From Actinocorallia populi (lineage in GTDB: Bacteria; Actinomycetota; Actinomycetes; Streptosporangiales; Streptosporangiaceae), in NCBI RefSeq assembly GCF_002995495.1, contig NZ_PVZV01000006.1, positions 248,001-312,000 of the forward strand: a stretch of DNA of 64,000 nucleotides, written 5' to 3'. A program made the position numbers and the translations under genes. The notes under the pieces are model-generated. The model did no database searches. It was not told the origin of the DNA and saw nothing but the letters and a program-made list of their open reading frames with translations. This document shows positions 54,624-63,087 of the stretch, in pieces (the stretch's first letter is position 1; every line of letters begins with the position of its first letter).

Positions 54624-55514
54624 TCAGCCGGTGAGTAGGCTCCGCAGCCAGCGGTGTCCGGGGTCGGACTCCGCCAGCGGGTGCCAGAAGGCCTCCTCCT
54701 GGAGCGCGGCGGTCGGGACGGGCAGCTCGACCGATCGGATGCGGGCGGAACGGGCGGCCTTCTCGGCGAAGCGCCGGGGGAGCAGGCCGATCCGTCCGGT
54801 GTGCTCGACCAGCAGCGGCACCTCGAAGAACGACTCGACGGAGACGCGGATCGCGAGCGTGATGCCGAGGACCTCCAGCTGGCGCTTGATGTGGGATCCG
54901 GCGTTGCTCGGGTCGTCGAAGAGGCCGACCATGGGGAGCCGGCCCAGATCCTCCAGCGTGAGCCGGTCGCCGGCCGGGCCGCGGTCCCGGTCGACGACGC
55001 CGACCCAATCGTCGGCGGCCAGGGGGAGGGAGGGGAATCCGGGCAGCCACGCCTTGGGCACGACGAGCAGGTCGACGCGGCGGAGCAGGACCTCGGGGTC
55101 GTGCAGGTGCTCGCCCCGCACGGCTCCCAGCTGGAGGCGGATCCCGGGTGCGACCTCCTCGAGCCGCCGCAGCGGGGCGGCCAGGAGCGAGAGGGCGTAG
55201 TCAGACCCCCGGACGCTGAAACGCCGGATGCTGGTGGCGGGATCGAACTCCTGGACGACGTCGTAGGTGCGCTCGGCCAGGGAGAGCGTCGCCGAGACCA
55301 TGTCCAGCAGGCTCGCGGCCAGCGGCGTCAGCTCCATCGCCTGGCCCCTGCGCACGAGCAGCTCGTCGCCGAACTGCCGCCGCAGCCGGGCGAGAGCGTT
55401 GCTCGCAGCCGGCTGGGTGATCCCCAGGCGCTCCCCGGCGCGGGTGACGTTGCGCTCCTCCAGCAGCGCGCGCAGGGCGACCAGGAGGTTCAGGTCGTAG
55501 CGTGCGAGGTCCAT
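54624..55514 (-). CDS. LysR-family transcriptional regulator (NodD-like)
   Basis: 296 residues. The N-terminus MDLARYDLNLLVALRALLEE and HTH GERLGITQPAASNALARL belong to the NodD/NahR-like branch, members of which often respond to aromatic compounds. ATG 55514 has AGGAG upstream. It lies between the second HAAT importer and the aromatic-acid permease, all on the minus strand; 201 bases upstream without features separate it from the permease stop. Target not clear: importer or aromatic module. Confidence 0.9.
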   Translation of the reverse strand: MDLARYDLNLLVALRALLEERNVTRAGERLGITQPAASNALARLRRQFGDELLVRRGQAMELTPLAASLLDMVSATLSLAERTYDVVQEFDPATSIRRFSVRGSDYALSLLAAPLRRLEEVAPGIRLQLGAVRGEHLHDPEVLLRRVDLLVVPKAWLPGFPSLPLAADDWVGVVDRDRGPAGDRLTLEDLGRLPMVGLFDDPSNAGSHIKRQLEVLGITLAIRVSVESFFEVPLLVEHTGRIGLLPRRFAEKAARSARIRSVELPVPTAALQEEAFWHPLAESDPGHRWLRSLLTG

Positions 55515-55715
55515 CCGGGCTCCTGCCATCGGCGTGTGCGCGGCGCGCATGCCGTCCGGGACGACGGTTCTTTCGCGTGGTTCGAACTTAGGGCATCCCG
55601 CCCCCGGCGCCGAAACCAGCGGACCGGGGGCGAGACGCCTCCCCGCGGACCGGCCGCCCGCAGGGGAGTCCGGTCTCCGGGCAGAGATCGGGGACCGGAC
55701 TCGTGGACGGCCGGA

Positions 55716-57074
55716 CTACGCCGGGCTGCCGGCGGCCGCGGCGCCGGGGGCCGGACGGGACGGTTCGGCCCGGCCGAGGCGGAAACCGGTGACGACCAGG
55801 GCGCCGAGGACCAGGACGGCCGCGACGAGGAGGAGCAGTCGTCCGGGGGTCCAGCCCGCGTCCAGGAGCACGCCCGCGACCGTCGGCGCGAGGATCGCGC
55901 CGACGCGGCCGATGCCGATGCCCCAGCCGACGCCGGTGGCGCGGACGGAGGGGCCGTAGACGGCCGGGGTGAGGGCGTACAGGCCGGCGACGCAGCCGTT
56001 GACGAAGACGCCGATCATCGCGCCCAGCGCGAGGACCAGCCCGAAGACGGGGGAGGCGGGGACGAACAGGGTGAGGAGGACGGCGGTGGCGAGCAGGTAG
56101 CCGGTGAGGATGTTCTTCAGAGCGAAGCGGGCGGCCAGGACGCCGAGCAGCGCAGTGCCGAAGATGCCGCCGAGGTTGAGCAGGACGCCGCCGGTGATGC
56201 CCTGGTTCGCCGACATGCCCGCCTCGACCAGCAGCTTGGGCGTCCAGCTGGTGACGAAGTAGAACCCGAACATCACCAGGAAGAAGCCCGCCCAGGTCAG
56301 CAGGGTGTTGCGGCGCAGGTCCGGTGAGAGGATCTGCCTGATCCCGGCCCTGGGGGCCCGTGCGCCGCCGTCCGGAGCGGGCGGCAGCTCGGTGAGCGCC
56401 GGCTGCCTCATCCCGGCGAGGAGCCCGTTGACCTGGCCGAGGGTCCGGTCGGAACGCCGGGACAGCAGGAAGTCCAGGGACTCGGGCAGCCGCCAGAGCA
56501 CCACGGGGATCAGCAGCGCGGTGGCGACGGCGCCGAAGGCGAACACCGACCGCCAGCTGCCGGAGTCCTGCAGGAAGGCCGCGATGACGCCGCCGGCGGT
56601 GGCGCCTATGGCGTAGCCGGTGGAGTTGAGGCTGACGGCCAGCCCGCGCCAGCGGCGGTTGGCGTACTCGGCGGAGATCACATTGCTGCTGGCCAGGACG
56701 CCGCCGATGCCGATGCCGGTGAGGACCCGCAGCGCGCCCAGCTGCGCGGCGCTCTGGGCGAGCGCCGACAGGCCCATGCCCGAGGAGGACAGGACCAGGC
56801 CGACGAGAATCATCGTGCGGCGGCCGAGGCGGTCGGCGAGGGGCGCCAGGAAGATCGAGCCGAGGGCCATGCCGACGAGCCCCGCGCTCAGCAGCAGCCC
56901 GAGCCGGGAGCCCGACAGCCCCCACTCGTCGGAGACCTCGGCGGACGTGAAGGCCATGACCAGCACGTCGAATCCGTCGAGGACGTTGAGCAGGACGCAC
57001 ACGGCGATCGCGGTCCACTGGAACGGCGTCATGGGCCCGTCGTCGATACGGTCGCGCAGACCGGGAGAACTCAT
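55716..57074 (-). CDS. MFS permease, aromatic acid:H+ symporter (AAHS) type
   Basis: 452 residues, twelve helices. Helix 1 has the AAHS marker LLNVLDGFDVLVMAFTS (DGFD), loop 2-3 is APLADRLGRRTMIL, and helix 4-5 has GIGIGGVLASSNVISAEY. PcaK, BenK and VanK are family members that import hydroxy- and methoxybenzoates. It is divergent from the IclR gene and close to the P450 operon, so import of the P450 substrate is inferred. A disordered alanine/proline-rich tail ends the protein. Confidence 0.88.
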   Translation of the reverse strand: MSSPGLRDRIDDGPMTPFQWTAIAVCVLLNVLDGFDVLVMAFTSAEVSDEWGLSGSRLGLLLSAGLVGMALGSIFLAPLADRLGRRTMILVGLVLSSSGMGLSALAQSAAQLGALRVLTGIGIGGVLASSNVISAEYANRRWRGLAVSLNSTGYAIGATAGGVIAAFLQDSGSWRSVFAFGAVATALLIPVVLWRLPESLDFLLSRRSDRTLGQVNGLLAGMRQPALTELPPAPDGGARAPRAGIRQILSPDLRRNTLLTWAGFFLVMFGFYFVTSWTPKLLVEAGMSANQGITGGVLLNLGGIFGTALLGVLAARFALKNILTGYLLATAVLLTLFVPASPVFGLVLALGAMIGVFVNGCVAGLYALTPAVYGPSVRATGVGWGIGIGRVGAILAPTVAGVLLDAGWTPGRLLLLVAAVLVLGALVVTGFRLGRAEPSRPAPGAAAAGSPA

Positions 57075-57147
57075 CGAGTCCGCCTCCTTCGGGGGGGTGG
57101 GATCGCTCGAGCATGAGCTGGATCACATCGGCGGGCCAGGGGTAATT

Positions 57148-57156
57148 CATTCAATG
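57148..57156. promoter_or_regulatory. CATTCAATG element, IclR operator candidate (permease side)
   Basis: CATTCAATG is a 9-base near-palindrome (CATT/AATG around one base) in the 127-base divergent gap between the AAHS permease and the IclR gene. The identical 9 bases recur before the P450 operon, and both copies are followed within three bases by AAGC. Confidence 0.5.
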
Positions 57157-57201
57157 GATAAGCTCAGCGCCGGTGGCCCTTGTAGTGGAAAGGACGGGAT
57201 C

Positions 57202-57945
57202 GTGGCGAGATCGCCCAGCGGGGAGTCGGTCCTCACCCGGGTCGTGCGGATCTTCGCCGCGTTCGGTCACGACTCGCCCGTGCTCACGGTGAGCGAGATC
57301 AGCCGCCGCGCGGCGCTGCCGCAGGCGACCACGGCCCGCCTGGTCAAGGAGCTGGTCGAGCACGGCCTGCTCGCCCGCGACGAGCAGCGCAGGGTGCGGA
57401 TAGGCAACCGCATGTGGGAACTGGCCGAGCGCGCCTCGCCGCTGCGGGGCCTGCGCGAGGTCGCCCTGCAGTACATGGGCGACCTCCACTCGATCGTCGG
57501 GCACTCCACCCAGCTGGGCGTGCTGGACGGGACCGAGGCGCTCTTCGTGGAGCGGCTGACCGCCCCCGAGGCGGTGGTCAACGTCACGCGCGTGGGCGGG
57601 CGGCTGCCCCTGCACGCCTCGTCGGCGGGCCTGGTCCTGCTGACCCACGCCCCGGCCGAGCTGCGCGAGCGGATCCTGCGGGGGCCGCTGCCCGGCTTCA
57701 CCCCGAACACGATCACCGATCCGAGGGCGCTGCGCGCGGAGCTCGCGGAGGTCCGCCGCCGGGGGTTCGCCTTCTGCCCCGGCCACATCCACCCCGACGC
57801 CACGGGCCTGGCCGTTCCCGTTCGCGCCCACGGCCGGGTGGTGGCGGCGCTCGGCCTGGTGGTGCCCAACGACGACACGGCCTGGCCGTTGAACAGGCAC
57901 CTCCAGCTCACCGGCCTGGCGTTGAGCAGAGCCCTGAGCGGCTGA
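57202..57945 (+). CDS. IclR-family transcriptional regulator
   Basis: 247 residues. The N-terminal winged HTH is LTVSEISRRAALPQATTARL, and the effector domain shows GHSTQLGVLDGTEALFVERL, GRLPLHASSAGLVLL and the C-terminal FCPGHIHPDATGLAVPV, where the cysteine is conserved in many IclR proteins. GTG 57202 has AAGGA seven bases upstream; ATG 57154 is in frame but sits inside the CATTCAATG element. IclR proteins such as PcaR and PobR control aromatic-acid pathways. It should regulate the divergent permease and the P450 operon 113 bases downstream. Confidence 0.9.
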   Translation: MARSPSGESVLTRVVRIFAAFGHDSPVLTVSEISRRAALPQATTARLVKELVEHGLLARDEQRRVRIGNRMWELAERASPLRGLREVALQYMGDLHSIVGHSTQLGVLDGTEALFVERLTAPEAVVNVTRVGGRLPLHASSAGLVLLTHAPAELRERILRGPLPGFTPNTITDPRALRAELAEVRRRGFAFCPGHIHPDATGLAVPVRAHGRVVAALGLVVPNDDTAWPLNRHLQLTGLALSRALSG

Positions 57946-57977
57946 GGGGAATGTGATCCGGGTAACGGATTCTTCCC

Positions 57978-57986
57978 CATTCAATG
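57978..57986. promoter_or_regulatory. CATTCAATG element, IclR operator candidate (P450 side)
   Basis: Second exact copy of CATTCAATG, 73 bases before the reductase start and 33 bases after the IclR stop. Flanking TTCT and AGAA may extend the dyad. Matching copies at both ends of the IclR gene suggest one regulator for the transporter and the enzymes. Confidence 0.5.
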
Positions 57987-58058
57987 AGAAGCCGCTGGCC
58001 GCCGGGCCGAGGCCGGGCCGATCCTCGAGGTCCACCCCCTGTGACGCGAGGAGCATCC

Positions 58059-59054
58059 ATGGCGATGACACCCATGGCGGAGCCGCCGGACCCGGTAGGG
58101 ACGGCCCCGCGATCCACGGCGCTGAACCTGCGGGTGACGGCCAAGACCCGGGTGGCCGAGGGCGTCGTGGCACTGACCCTGGCCCGCCCCGACGGCGGCA
58201 GGCTCCCCGACTGGACGCCGGGCGCGCACGTGGACCTGGTGCTGCCCGGCGGTCTGACCCGGCAGTACTCGCTCTGCGGCGACCGCTGGGACGCCTCCAC
58301 CTACCGGATCGGGGTGCTGCGCGAGCCAGGCGGCCGCGGCGGCTCGGCGTTCGTCCACGACGAGCTGGCCGTCGGCGACCTCGTGGGGATCGGCGGCCCG
58401 CGCAACAACTTCCGGCTGGTGCCCGCGGAGCGCTACCTCTTCATCGCGGGCGGCATCGGGATCACCCCGCTGCTGCCCATGATCGTCCAGGCGGAGCTGA
58501 CGGGAATCCCCTGGAAGCTGCTGTACGGCGGCCGGACGCGCTCGTCGATGGCCTTCCAGGACGAGTTGAGCACCCACGGCGACAAGGTCTCCTTCGTTCC
58601 GCACGACGAACACGGACCGCTGGACCTGGCCGCCTGGCTGAACGACGTCCCGGACGGAACCAGGGTCTACTGCTGCGGCCCCGCCGGGCTTCTCGACGCG
58701 GTGGAGCGGCACTGCGCCGACCTGCCGGCCGGACGGCTGCGCCTCGAGCGCTTCGTCGCGGCGGACCGGCCCGCCGGCGCCCGCGACGACGCCTTCGAGG
58801 TCGAGCTGCGCCGCTCCGGCAGGACGCTCGCCGTCGACCGCGACCAGTCCCTGCTCCAGGCCCTGGGGGAGGCCGGCGTCAACGTGCTGTCCTCCTGCCA
58901 CCAGGGACTGTGCGGGACCTGCGAGACGACCGTCCTGGACGGCGTTCCCGACCACCGCGACGCGCTGCTGGACGACGCCGAGCGCGCGGCGGGCGACTGC
59001 ATCTTCGTGTGCGTTTCCCGCTCCCTCAGCGACCGCCTCGTCCTGGACCTGTGA
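58059..59054 (+). CDS. Phthalate-dioxygenase-reductase-type reductase (flavin plus [2Fe-2S])
   Basis: 331 residues. The flavin domain carries RQYSLCG and the NAD domain [11 protein letters not shown]; a plant-type ferredoxin domain follows at the C-terminus with [15 protein letters not shown] (three cysteines, C-x4-C-x2-C) and the fourth in GDCIFVC. This is the VanB/PDR layout, which passes electrons from NAD(P)H to a terminal oxygenase in one protein. ATG 58059 follows GAGGAG. The P450 starts 17 bases later, so this single protein is the probable redox partner of the P450. Confidence 0.92.
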   Translation: MAMTPMAEPPDPVGTAPRSTALNLRVTAKTRVAEGVVALTLARPDGGRLPDWTPGAHVDLVLPGGLTRQYSLCGDRWDASTYRIGVLREPGGRGGSAFVHDELAVGDLVGIGGPRNNFRLVPAERYLFIAGGIGITPLLPMIVQAELTGIPWKLLYGGRTRSSMAFQDELSTHGDKVSFVPHDEHGPLDLAAWLNDVPDGTRVYCCGPAGLLDAVERHCADLPAGRLRLERFVAADRPAGARDDAFEVELRRSGRTLAVDRDQSLLQALGEAGVNVLSSCHQGLCGTCETTVLDGVPDHRDALLDDAERAAGDCIFVCVSRSLSDRLVLDL

Positions 59055-59071
59055 CCCCCGGAGGACCACCG

Positions 59072-60274
59072 ATGACCCTCACCGCACCCCCGCACGTCCC
59101 GGAACTGGCCGCCGACCCGTTCGCCTCCGGCGTGCTCGAGAACCCCCTCCCGCTGCAGGCCGAACTGCGCGACGCGGGCCCCGTGGTGTACCTGAGCCAC
59201 TACGACGTCTACGGTCTGGCCCGCTACGAGGAGGTCCACGCCGCGCTGACCGACTGGCAGTCCTTCCAGTCCGGCGCCGGAGTCGGGCTGTCCAACTTCC
59301 GCCACGAGAAGCCGTGGCGCCCGCCGAGCCTGCTGCTGGAGGCCGACCCTCCCGCCCACGACGCCCCGCGCGCCGTCCTGTCGAAGATCCTGAGCCCCCG
59401 CGCGCTGCGCTCCCTGCGCGAGGCCTGGTTCGCCGACGCCGAGAAGCTGGTCGACGAGGTGCTGGCCGAGACGTCCTTCGACGCCGTCACCGCGCTCACC
59501 CAGGCGTTCCCGCTGCGGGTCTTCCCCGACGCGGTCGGGCTGCGCAAGGAGGGGAGGGAGAACCTCCTCCCCTACGGCGACCACGCCTTCAACGCCTTCG
59601 GCCCGCAGAACGGGCTGGTGGCCAAGGGCGCGCCGCGGGTGGCCGAGCTGTCGGGCTGGGTCAACGCCCAGTGCGCCCGCGACCGGCTTTCCCCCGGCGG
59701 CTTCGGCGCCCGGATCTGGGAGGCCTCCGACCGGGGGGACATCACCCCGGAGCAGGCCCCGCTCGTCGTCCGCTCGCTGCTGACCGCCGGGGTGGACACC
59801 ACCATCCACGCCCTCGGCGCGGTGCTCCACGCCTTCGCCGCCCATCCCGAGCAGTGGAGCCGCCTCCGCGAGGAGCCCGGCCTGGCCCGCGTCGCCTTCG
59901 ACGAGGCGGTCCGCTGGGAGTCGCCCGTGCAGACCTTCTTCCGGACCGCCACGCGGGACGTCGACGTCGCCGGGACCGTGATCCCCGAGGGCAGGAAGAT
60001 CCTCATGTTCCTCGGCGCGGCCAACCGCGACCCGCGCCGCTGGGCGGACCCCGACGCCTTCGACCTGTCGCGCGACCCGTCCGCCCACGTCGGCTTCGGC
60101 ATGGGCCTCCACCAGTGCGTGGGCCAGCACGTCGCCCGCCTCGAAGCGGAGGCGCTGCTGACCGCGCTGGCCGCGCGGGTGGAGCGCATCGAGCCCGCCG
60201 GGACGCCCCGGCGCCACCTCAACAACACCCTGCGCGCCTGGGCGTCGCTGCCCGTGCGCGTCCATCCGGCCTGA
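59072..60274 (+). CDS. Cytochrome P450, CYP199-like (para-substituted benzoate oxidase type)
   Basis: 400 residues. The heme-binding loop is [16 protein letters not shown] with C349 as thiolate ligand; the I-helix oxygen-activation site is AGVDTT (T243/T244); the K-helix ExxR is EAVR. The segments [19 protein letters not shown] and [18 protein letters not shown] resemble CYP199A enzymes, which O-demethylate 4-methoxybenzoate and oxidise other para-substituted benzoates and cinnamates. Formaldehyde dehydrogenase downstream and AAHS permease upstream agree. The assignment to CYP199 rests on remembered sequence similarity and was not tested by alignment. Confidence 0.88.
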   Translation: MTLTAPPHVPELAADPFASGVLENPLPLQAELRDAGPVVYLSHYDVYGLARYEEVHAALTDWQSFQSGAGVGLSNFRHEKPWRPPSLLLEADPPAHDAPRAVLSKILSPRALRSLREAWFADAEKLVDEVLAETSFDAVTALTQAFPLRVFPDAVGLRKEGRENLLPYGDHAFNAFGPQNGLVAKGAPRVAELSGWVNAQCARDRLSPGGFGARIWEASDRGDITPEQAPLVVRSLLTAGVDTTIHALGAVLHAFAAHPEQWSRLREEPGLARVAFDEAVRWESPVQTFFRTATRDVDVAGTVIPEGRKILMFLGAANRDPRRWADPDAFDLSRDPSAHVGFGMGLHQCVGQHVARLEAEALLTALAARVERIEPAGTPRRHLNNTLRAWASLPVRVHPA

Positions 60275-60342
60275 ACGGGCCTTTCGTCACCAGCCCGCGT
60301 GCGGCCGAGCACGCGGGCCCGATCAGCGAGGAAGAACAACAC

Positions 60343-61425
60343 ATGCAGAAGGTGCGCGGCGTGGTCGCCAAGGCCAAGGGGCAGCCGGTCTCGATCGAGA
60401 CGATCGTCATCCCCGCCCCTGGCCCGGGTGAGGCCGTCGTCCGGATCCAGGCGTGCGGGGTGTGCCACACCGACCTGCACTACCGCGAGGGCGGCATCAA
60501 CGACGAGTTCCCGTTCCTGCTCGGCCACGAGGCCGCCGGGACCGTGGAGTCCGTCGGCGAGGGCGTCACCGAGGTCGCGCCGGGCGACTTCGTGGTGCTG
60601 AACTGGCGTGCTGTCTGCGGGCAGTGCCGGGCGTGCCTGCGGGGGCGGCCGCAGTACTGCTTCGACACCCACAACGCCAGGCAGAAGATGACCCTGGAGG
60701 ACGGCACCGAGCTGTCGCCCGCGCTGGGCATCGGCGCGTTCGCGGAGAAGACCCTGGTGGCGGCCGGGCAGTGCACCAAGGTGGATCCGGCGGCCAAGCC
60801 GGAGGTCGCCGGGCTGCTGGGCTGCGGCGTGATGGCGGGGATCGGCGCCGCCATCAACACCGGCGGCGTGACGCGGGGCGACTCGGTGGCCGTCATCGGC
60901 TGCGGCGGTGTCGGCGGGGCCTCGATCATGGGCGCCCGGCTGGCCGGGGCGGCGAAGATCATCGCCGTCGACATCGACACCCGCAAGCTGGAGAAGGCTC
61001 GTGAGCTGGGCGCGACCCACATCGTCAACTCCAGGGAAGTCGACGCGGTGGAGGCGATTCGCGAGTTGACCGGCGGGTTCGGCGCGGACGTCGTGGTTGA
61101 GGCCGTGGGCCGTCCCGAGACGTACGAGCAGGCGTTCTACGCCCGTGACCTGGCCGGGACCGTCGTCCTGGTCGGGGTGCCGACCCCGGAGATGAGGCTG
61201 GAGCTGCCGCTGCTGGAGGTCTTCGGCCGCGGCGGGGCGCTGAAGTCCTCCTGGTACGGCGACTGCCTGCCCTCGCGGGACTTCCCCATGCTCATCGACC
61301 TGTACCTGCAGGGCCGCCTCGACCTCGGGGCGTTCGTCACCGAGACCATCGGCATCGACGGCATCGAGGCCGCGTTCGCCAAGATGCACCACGGCGACGT
61401 GCTGCGCTCGGTGGTGATCCTGTGA
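60343..61425 (+). CDS. mscR: Mycothiol-dependent formaldehyde dehydrogenase / S-nitrosomycothiol reductase
   Basis: 360 residues, zinc-dependent medium-chain dehydrogenase. The catalytic zinc region is [20 protein letters not shown] follows, and the structural zinc cysteines are in [15 protein letters not shown]; the NAD motif is IGCGGVGG. The sequence pattern is that of actinobacterial MscR/AdhE2, which oxidises S-hydroxymethyl-mycothiol, formed spontaneously from formaldehyde. GAGGAAG lies eight bases before ATG 60343. Directly after a putative O-demethylating P450, it would remove the formaldehyde produced. Confidence 0.9.
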   Translation: MQKVRGVVAKAKGQPVSIETIVIPAPGPGEAVVRIQACGVCHTDLHYREGGINDEFPFLLGHEAAGTVESVGEGVTEVAPGDFVVLNWRAVCGQCRACLRGRPQYCFDTHNARQKMTLEDGTELSPALGIGAFAEKTLVAAGQCTKVDPAAKPEVAGLLGCGVMAGIGAAINTGGVTRGDSVAVIGCGGVGGASIMGARLAGAAKIIAVDIDTRKLEKARELGATHIVNSREVDAVEAIRELTGGFGADVVVEAVGRPETYEQAFYARDLAGTVVLVGVPTPEMRLELPLLEVFGRGGALKSSWYGDCLPSRDFPMLIDLYLQGRLDLGAFVTETIGIDGIEAAFAKMHHGDVLRSVVIL

Positions 61426-62051
61426 CCGCCGCCATCAGCCACCTGGTCACCTCCGGCACCTTCTCCCTGGACGGCGGCACCTGGGACGTCGACAACAACG
61501 TCTGGATCATCGGCGACGCCCGCGAGGCCATCGTCATCGACGCCGCCCACGACGCCGGGGCCATCGCCGCCGCCGTCGGGGACCGCAGGCTGCTGGCGAT
61601 CGTCTCCACGCACGGCCACGACGACCACATCGACGCCGCACCCGTCCTCGCCGACGCCACGGGTGCGCCGATCCTGCTGCACCCGGACGACCTGATGCTC
61701 TGGAAGCAGCGGCACCCCGACCGCGAACCGGACGGCCACCTGTCCGACGGGCAGGTCATCGCCGTCGGCGGCATCGAGCTGACCGTCCTGCACACCCCGG
61801 GCCACAGCCCCGGCGCGGTCTGCCTTCACGCGCCCGCCCTGGGCACGGTCTTCTCCGGGGACACCCTCTTCCAGGGCGGTCCGGGCGCGACGGGACGCTC
61901 GTTCTCGGACTTCCCGACCATCATCGGCTCGATCAGGGACCGCCTCCTGACGCTCCCTCCCGAGACGGTCGTCCGCACCGGTCACGGAGAGAGCACCACC
62001 ATCGGAGCCGAGGCACCCCACCTGCCGGAGTGGATCGCCCGCGGCCGCTGA
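61422..62051 (+). CDS. Metallo-beta-lactamase-fold hydrolase, partner of mycothiol formaldehyde dehydrogenase
   Basis: 209 residues from GTG 61422, overlapping the mscR stop. Metal ligands are in [13 protein letters not shown] (HxHxDH), [16 protein letters not shown] and TGHGEST. The glyoxalase-II-like shape and its fixed position after mscR in many actinomycetes suggest hydrolysis of an S-acyl-mycothiol, such as S-formylmycothiol, giving formate and free mycothiol. The exact substrate is not established. Confidence 0.87.
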   Translation: MTAAISHLVTSGTFSLDGGTWDVDNNVWIIGDAREAIVIDAAHDAGAIAAAVGDRRLLAIVSTHGHDDHIDAAPVLADATGAPILLHPDDLMLWKQRHPDREPDGHLSDGQVIAVGGIELTVLHTPGHSPGAVCLHAPALGTVFSGDTLFQGGPGATGRSFSDFPTIIGSIRDRLLTLPPETVVRTGHGESTTIGAEAPHLPEWIARGR

Positions 62052-62057
62052 CCGCGA

Positions 62058-62090
62058 CCCCTCCCCCGGCTCCCGGTGCCGGGGGAGGGG
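62058..62090. terminator. Bidirectional hairpin terminator
   Basis: A perfect 13-base-pair G/C stem (62058-62070 and 62078-62090) with a 7-base loop lies between the stop of the metallo-hydrolase and the stop of the convergent DUF202 gene. It should end the P450/mscR operon and the DUF202 operon. Confidence 0.85.
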
Positions 62091-62094
62091 CGGC

Positions 62095-62424
62095 TCAGCC
62101 GTGCAGGAGCACGGCGCTCAGGTTGAACGCCGCGATCACGATGATGAGGCCGGTGAGCGCCCGCGTCGCGCGGGCGTGCGCGGTCAGGACGCTGGCGACC
62201 GGTCTGCCGCGCCCGCGCCGGTATCCGCGGGAGGCGGCGAGCCAGATCAGCGCCGCGGCCGCGATGGTCGTGCCGCCGAACACGACCGCGAGCGTCCCCA
62301 ACGCGGAGGTCGCACGGGCGAGCAGCGTCCCGTTGACCGCGATCAGCAGGGCTGTGCGCTGCCAGGCCAGTGCTGTGCGTTCCAGTTGTGCGCCGGGGTC
62401 CGCCAGGCGTTCGGCCGGTGTCAC
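62095..62424 (-). CDS. DUF202 membrane protein
   Basis: 109 residues with three hydrophobic helices. The DUF202 marker is RTALAWQRTALLIAVNGTLL, near the N-terminus. GTG 62424 overlaps the stop of the preceding DUF202 gene. Two adjacent small DUF202 proteins are common in actinomycetes. Function is unknown; they probably form a heteromeric membrane complex. Confidence 0.82.
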   Translation of the reverse strand: MTPAERLADPGAQLERTALAWQRTALLIAVNGTLLARATSALGTLAVVFGGTTIAAAALIWLAASRGYRRGRGRPVASVLTAHARATRALTGLIIVIAAFNLSAVLLHG

Positions 62425-62771
62425 AGCAGGACCATCAGTACGGCCACGGCGGAGGCCGCGGCGACGGAGATGGCGAGGATCGGTGTCAGCCAGGTGCGGG
62501 GCAGTGGTTGTCCGCGTCGCATGGCTCGCTGGTTGAGCGACCACCTTCGGTATCCGGCCAGGACGATCACGAGCCCGAGGACCGCCAGCGCCACGGCCGC
62601 GGCCCTGCGCAGCCCGGAAGTCGCCACGTCGGGCAGTAGTTGGACGATGGCCAGTGCTCCGGCGTCCAGTGCCAGGGCCGTGCGCACGTATGCCAGGAAG
62701 GTCCGTTCGTTGGCCAGCGAGAACCGGTAGTCCGGCTCCTCTTCCTCGCACACCCGCCCCGGATCGTTCAT
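62421..62771 (-). CDS. DUF202 (YidH-like) membrane protein
   Basis: 116 residues. An acidic N-terminus (VCEEEEPDYRFSL) is followed by the DUF202/YidH pattern ANERTFLAYVRTALALDAGA and three membrane helices. It is first of the two-gene DUF202 operon and translationally coupled to the second gene. The in-frame extension to 62960 is upstream non-coding sequence. No function is assigned to the family. Confidence 0.85.
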   Translation of the reverse strand: MNDPGRVCEEEEPDYRFSLANERTFLAYVRTALALDAGALAIVQLLPDVATSGLRRAAAVALAVLGLVIVLAGYRRWSLNQRAMRRGQPLPRTWLTPILAISVAAASAVAVLMVLL

Positions 62772-63040
62772 CCGCCCCGCCCCCCGAGTGAGATCATCGG
62801 ACGGGACCATCCTCCCCGGGCACGGCGACGGCACCCGCTCCGGGGCGAGGGATGTGAAAGACCAGGATCCAGACGCTCCAGGCGACCCGTTTTGCTTCCA
62901 AGCCCGCCGCCCGCGTCGTGCTGACGCACATGCTCCGCCGACCCGTACAACGGCGACCACCCGGCCGCGGCGCGGACGGCCCCGCGAACCCGCGTTGAAG
63001 CGCCCACGTCCGCCGGCTCGTCCGGCAGGCCGGGAAAGAC
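62772..63040. other. Intergenic region without recognised genes
   Basis: The 316-base gap between the DUF202 operon and the alcohol dehydrogenase gene should contain the DUF202 promoter. I see no convincing promoter pair, repeat or RNA gene in it; only the dehydrogenase terminator (63041-63078) is clear. Confidence 0.5.
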
Positions 63041-63078
63041 CGGACGCCCGGCGGCCCCGTGGTGCCGCCGGGCGTCCG
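63041..63078 (-). terminator. Hairpin terminator of the alcohol dehydrogenase gene
   Basis: A perfect 14-base-pair stem (63041-63054 and 63065-63078) with a 10-base loop lies 9 bases past the stop codon on the minus strand. Confidence 0.8.
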
Positions 63079-63087
63079 GTCCCCGGG

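Noticed and set aside
57154-57201. ATG 57154 as the IclR start
   Set aside because: It would add 16 unconserved residues, lies within the CATTCAATG element and has a poorer ribosome site than GTG 57202.
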